Shown here: positions 6,527 through 8,153 of the stretch, one piece after another
Layout of the letters: every line of letters begins with the position of its first letter
Numbering within the stretch: position 1 is the stretch's first letter
Assembly: GCA_937959375.1 (NCBI GenBank)
Contig: CALGLS010000130.1
Coordinates: 1-8,153 of the forward strand
Length of the DNA: 8,153 nucleotides
Source of the DNA: an uncultured Saprospiraceae bacterium
Lineage (GTDB): Bacteria; Bacteroidota; Bacteroidia; Chitinophagales; Saprospiraceae
Reading direction: 5' to 3'
Program-made: the position numbers and the translations under genes
Notes under the pieces: generated by a model
What the model was told of the DNA's origin: nothing
Databases searched by the model: none
What the model saw: the letters and a program-made list of their open reading frames with translations, nothing else

Positions 6527-8153
6527 TTAAGTCTCTCCAATTATTGGTATCGTTACTTTAAATTCCTTTTCTGTTTCTTCAATTCTAAAATCTTTTGTTC
6601 CCAATAGATCATATCGAGATTGTATGCTTTGCAAACCAAAATGAGTAGACTTTTCTTTTGTCAATTTTTTCTGCAAATTATTGGTTACAAATAATTTATC
6701 ATCCTTGATTTCTAATTTAATTTTCAATGGTTTGCTCTTCGAAATCACATTATGTTTTACAGCGTTTTCCACTAACATTTGCAAGGTGAGCGGTGGTACA
6801 AATGCCACACGACCATTGATGTCAGGTATCTCAAGTTGTAGGTTTTTACCAAATCTTTTTTCCAATAAAAAATCAAAATTACGAAGCAGTTGTAATTCTT
6901 CTTGCAAAGGAATTAAATCCTTTTCGCGATACTGCAAGAGGCTACGATAAAAGTCAGATAGTTTTTCAACATATTCTGTCGCCAGTTCAGGTTCATCTTC
7001 AATTAGTGAAATCAAGGTATTAAAACTATTAAATAAAAAGTGTGGATTGATTTGACTTTTCAACACTTCTAACTGGCTTTCCACTCTTTCTTTTTGCAAA
7101 TCTGCCTCTTGTTGTATTCGTTGACTTTTCCATTTGGTCCAAGCATAAACAAGTGCCAATAACAATAAACCAACAAGTATTAAAAACCAGGTTTGCTGCC
7201 AAAAAGGAGCTTCAATATTAAATGTATAACTGGCAATTGGTTCGCCATCAAAAGCACCATTCTCTGTAGAGGTTACTTTAAAGGTATAGTTCCCTGGTCG
7301 CAAATCTGAGTAGTGCGCTTTTTGATCTTTTGAGTAAATCCAATCGGGATTATAACCTTCTAACTGATAGCGATATTCTACCTTCTCAGGATTAGAATAC
7401 CACAGGCCGACATAGTCAAAAACCAAATCGTTTTGTTTGTAAGCAAACGAATTAATTTCCTGATAATCAACAGGATCAAAAACAATATTAACTTGTTCTA
7501 TTTGTGTTCGAGGATGTATTTCTAAGGTCTCATTTAGAGCTGAATAACGAATCATTTTATTCTTTGCTCCGATCCAAACATTACCGTTCGCATCCTTGGC
7601 AACTGCGTTTAACACTGCTTCTAAATTCTCCAAACCAACCTCTTCATCATAATAAATTAGGTGCTTAGTTTGCGGATTTAAAATATCAATTCCTGAAGGA
7701 TGAACGATTAAAATGTTACCTAAATCATCGGTTATCATACTGGTAATCTCCAGATCTCGAATACGTTCTTTAACATTCAGTTGCGTAAAGTTTGTACCAT
7801 CAAAACTAAAAATTCCATTTTCTGCAGTACTCAACCAAATAAGCCCTTGTTGATCTTCCGTAATATTGTAAACGGCTTTCAAAGGGATTCCATTGGCTTT
7901 TGGATAATTAGTAATCTTTCCCTGATCCAAAACGCTTATTCCTTTTCCATCTGTTGCAAACCAGGTTCGTTTGTCGCGATCTACCAATGTTTTATAAATA
8001 AAATCAGTGCCCAAGCCATCGTCATGGGTATAATTTCTAAATTGCACTTTTTCAGGATCAAAGGTTTTGCTAATATCTAATTCAAAGACGCCTCCTAATG
8101 TGGCCAACCAAATTGTTTTATCAGAGCCGTCGATAGACAAAATATTGTCATTC
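6527..8153 (-). CDS. Sensor histidine kinase with two-component-regulator propeller (5'-partial)
   Basis: This is the C-terminal part of a membrane sensor kinase that runs off the right edge. The frame stays open to 8153 (a TTG at 8140 is an internal Leu in ILSIDGS, not a start). Numbering from that Leu as residue 1, the parts are: propeller blades at about 1-220 (for example TIWLATLGGVFEL, GLIWLSTAENGIFSF, GNVWIGAKNKMIRY); a Y_Y_Y domain at about 238-310 (YRYQLEGYNPDWI); one membrane helix at about 316-334; a coiled linker; a LytS-type His_kinase domain with phospho-acceptor H367 in INPHFLFNSFN; and an ATPase domain with N-box LVENAVKHN (456-464) and a weak glycine box HFGLQSIQSRYDLLG. The periplasmic propeller senses an unknown signal and the cytoplasmic half phosphorylates the LytTR regulator encoded 12 nt downstream. 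Roughly half of a typical protein of this architecture is missing. Confidence 0.93.
   Translation of the reverse strand, partial: NDNILSIDGSDKTIWLATLGGVFELDISKTFDPEKVQFRNYTHDDGLGTDFIYKTLVDRDKRTWFATDGKGISVLDQGKITNYPKANGIPLKAVYNITEDQQGLIWLSTAENGIFSFDGTNFTQLNVKERIRDLEITSMITDDLGNILIVHPSGIDILNPQTKHLIYYDEEVGLENLEAVLNAVAKDANGNVWIGAKNKMIRYSALNETLEIHPRTQIEQVNIVFDPVDYQEINSFAYKQNDLVFDYVGLWYSNPEKVEYRYQLEGYNPDWIYSKDQKAHYSDLRPGNYTFKVTSTENGAFDGEPIASYTFNIEAPFWQQTWFLILVGLLLLALVYAWTKWKSQRIQQEADLQKERVESQLEVLKSQINPHFLFNSFNTLISLIEDEPELATEYVEKLSDFYRSLLQYREKDLIPLQEELQLLRNFDFLLEKRFGKNLQLEIPDINGRVAFVPPLTLQMLVENAVKHNVISKSKPLKIKLEIKDDKLFVTNNLQKKLTKEKSTHFGLQSIQSRYDLLGTKDFRIEETEKEFKVTIPIIGET

Noticed and set aside
6681..6950. 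89-codon plus-strand frame inside the kinase gene
   Set aside because: It is antisense to the conserved His_kinase/ATPase region; a shadow frame.
7781..8080. 99-codon plus-strand frame inside the kinase gene
   Set aside because: It is antisense to propeller repeats; no signal of its own.
8138..8140. TTG at 8140 as the start of the histidine kinase
   Set aside because: The frame is open upstream to the window edge and reads NDNILSIDGS, a normal propeller strand, so the gene is truncated by the window rather than starting here.
1..8153. CRISPR arrays, tRNA/rRNA genes, insertion sequences, attachment sites
   Set aside because: I looked for regular spaced repeats, cloverleaf-like segments, transposase motifs and terminal inverted repeats and saw none.

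Overview
The window reads as AT-rich Bacteroidota DNA, possibly from the Saprospiria or a neighbouring marine lineage; the exact clade cannot be fixed from this sequence. The evidence for the phylum is a secreted protein with a type IX secretion (T9SS) C-terminal sorting domain and a 'DPNDK' DUF7619-type module, a 'two-component regulator propeller' histidine kinase paired with a LytTR response regulator, and A/T-rich start-codon contexts without Shine-Dalgarno sequences.

Layout. 1-142: a non-coding leader carrying two operator-like dyads 22 bp apart. 143-3193 (+): a tightly packed three-gene operon (gaps of 2 and 1 nt). It encodes a DUF4956-like inner-membrane protein, a HlyD-like membrane-fusion/adaptor protein with a long coiled-coil hairpin, and a compact TolC-like outer-membrane protein. 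3194-3433: a 240-bp spacer with a T10 tract and a doubtful 34-codon micro-ORF. 3434-5683 (+): a large T9SS-exported surface protein built from 24-residue leucine-rich repeats, an SdrD-B-like beta domain, a DUF7619-type domain and a sorting domain, followed by a strong intrinsic terminator at 5716-5753. 5756-6514 and 6527-8153 (-): a convergent two-component pair, a LytTR response regulator and the C-terminal part of its sensor kinase. The kinase runs off the right edge.

How the genes may work together. The first three genes look like a complete envelope-spanning tripartite assembly in which the usual ABC or RND pump is replaced by a DUF4956 membrane protein. Membrane fusion and TolC-like proteins normally couple to an energised inner-membrane partner, so the DUF4956 protein is the obvious candidate for that position. 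The substrate is unknown. DUF4956 genes are, to my recollection, often found beside VTC-type polyphosphate polymerase genes, which makes an anionic polymer one hypothesis, but no such gene lies in this window. The leucine-rich surface protein is transcribed in the same direction but is separated by a 240-bp gap, so any functional link is only positional. The two-component system is convergent and separately expressed; nothing here shows what it controls.

The most interesting point is the DUF4956-HlyD-TolC operon, together with the MgtC-like sequence layout of its membrane protein and the proline-phased 18-residue repeat in the adaptor hairpin.
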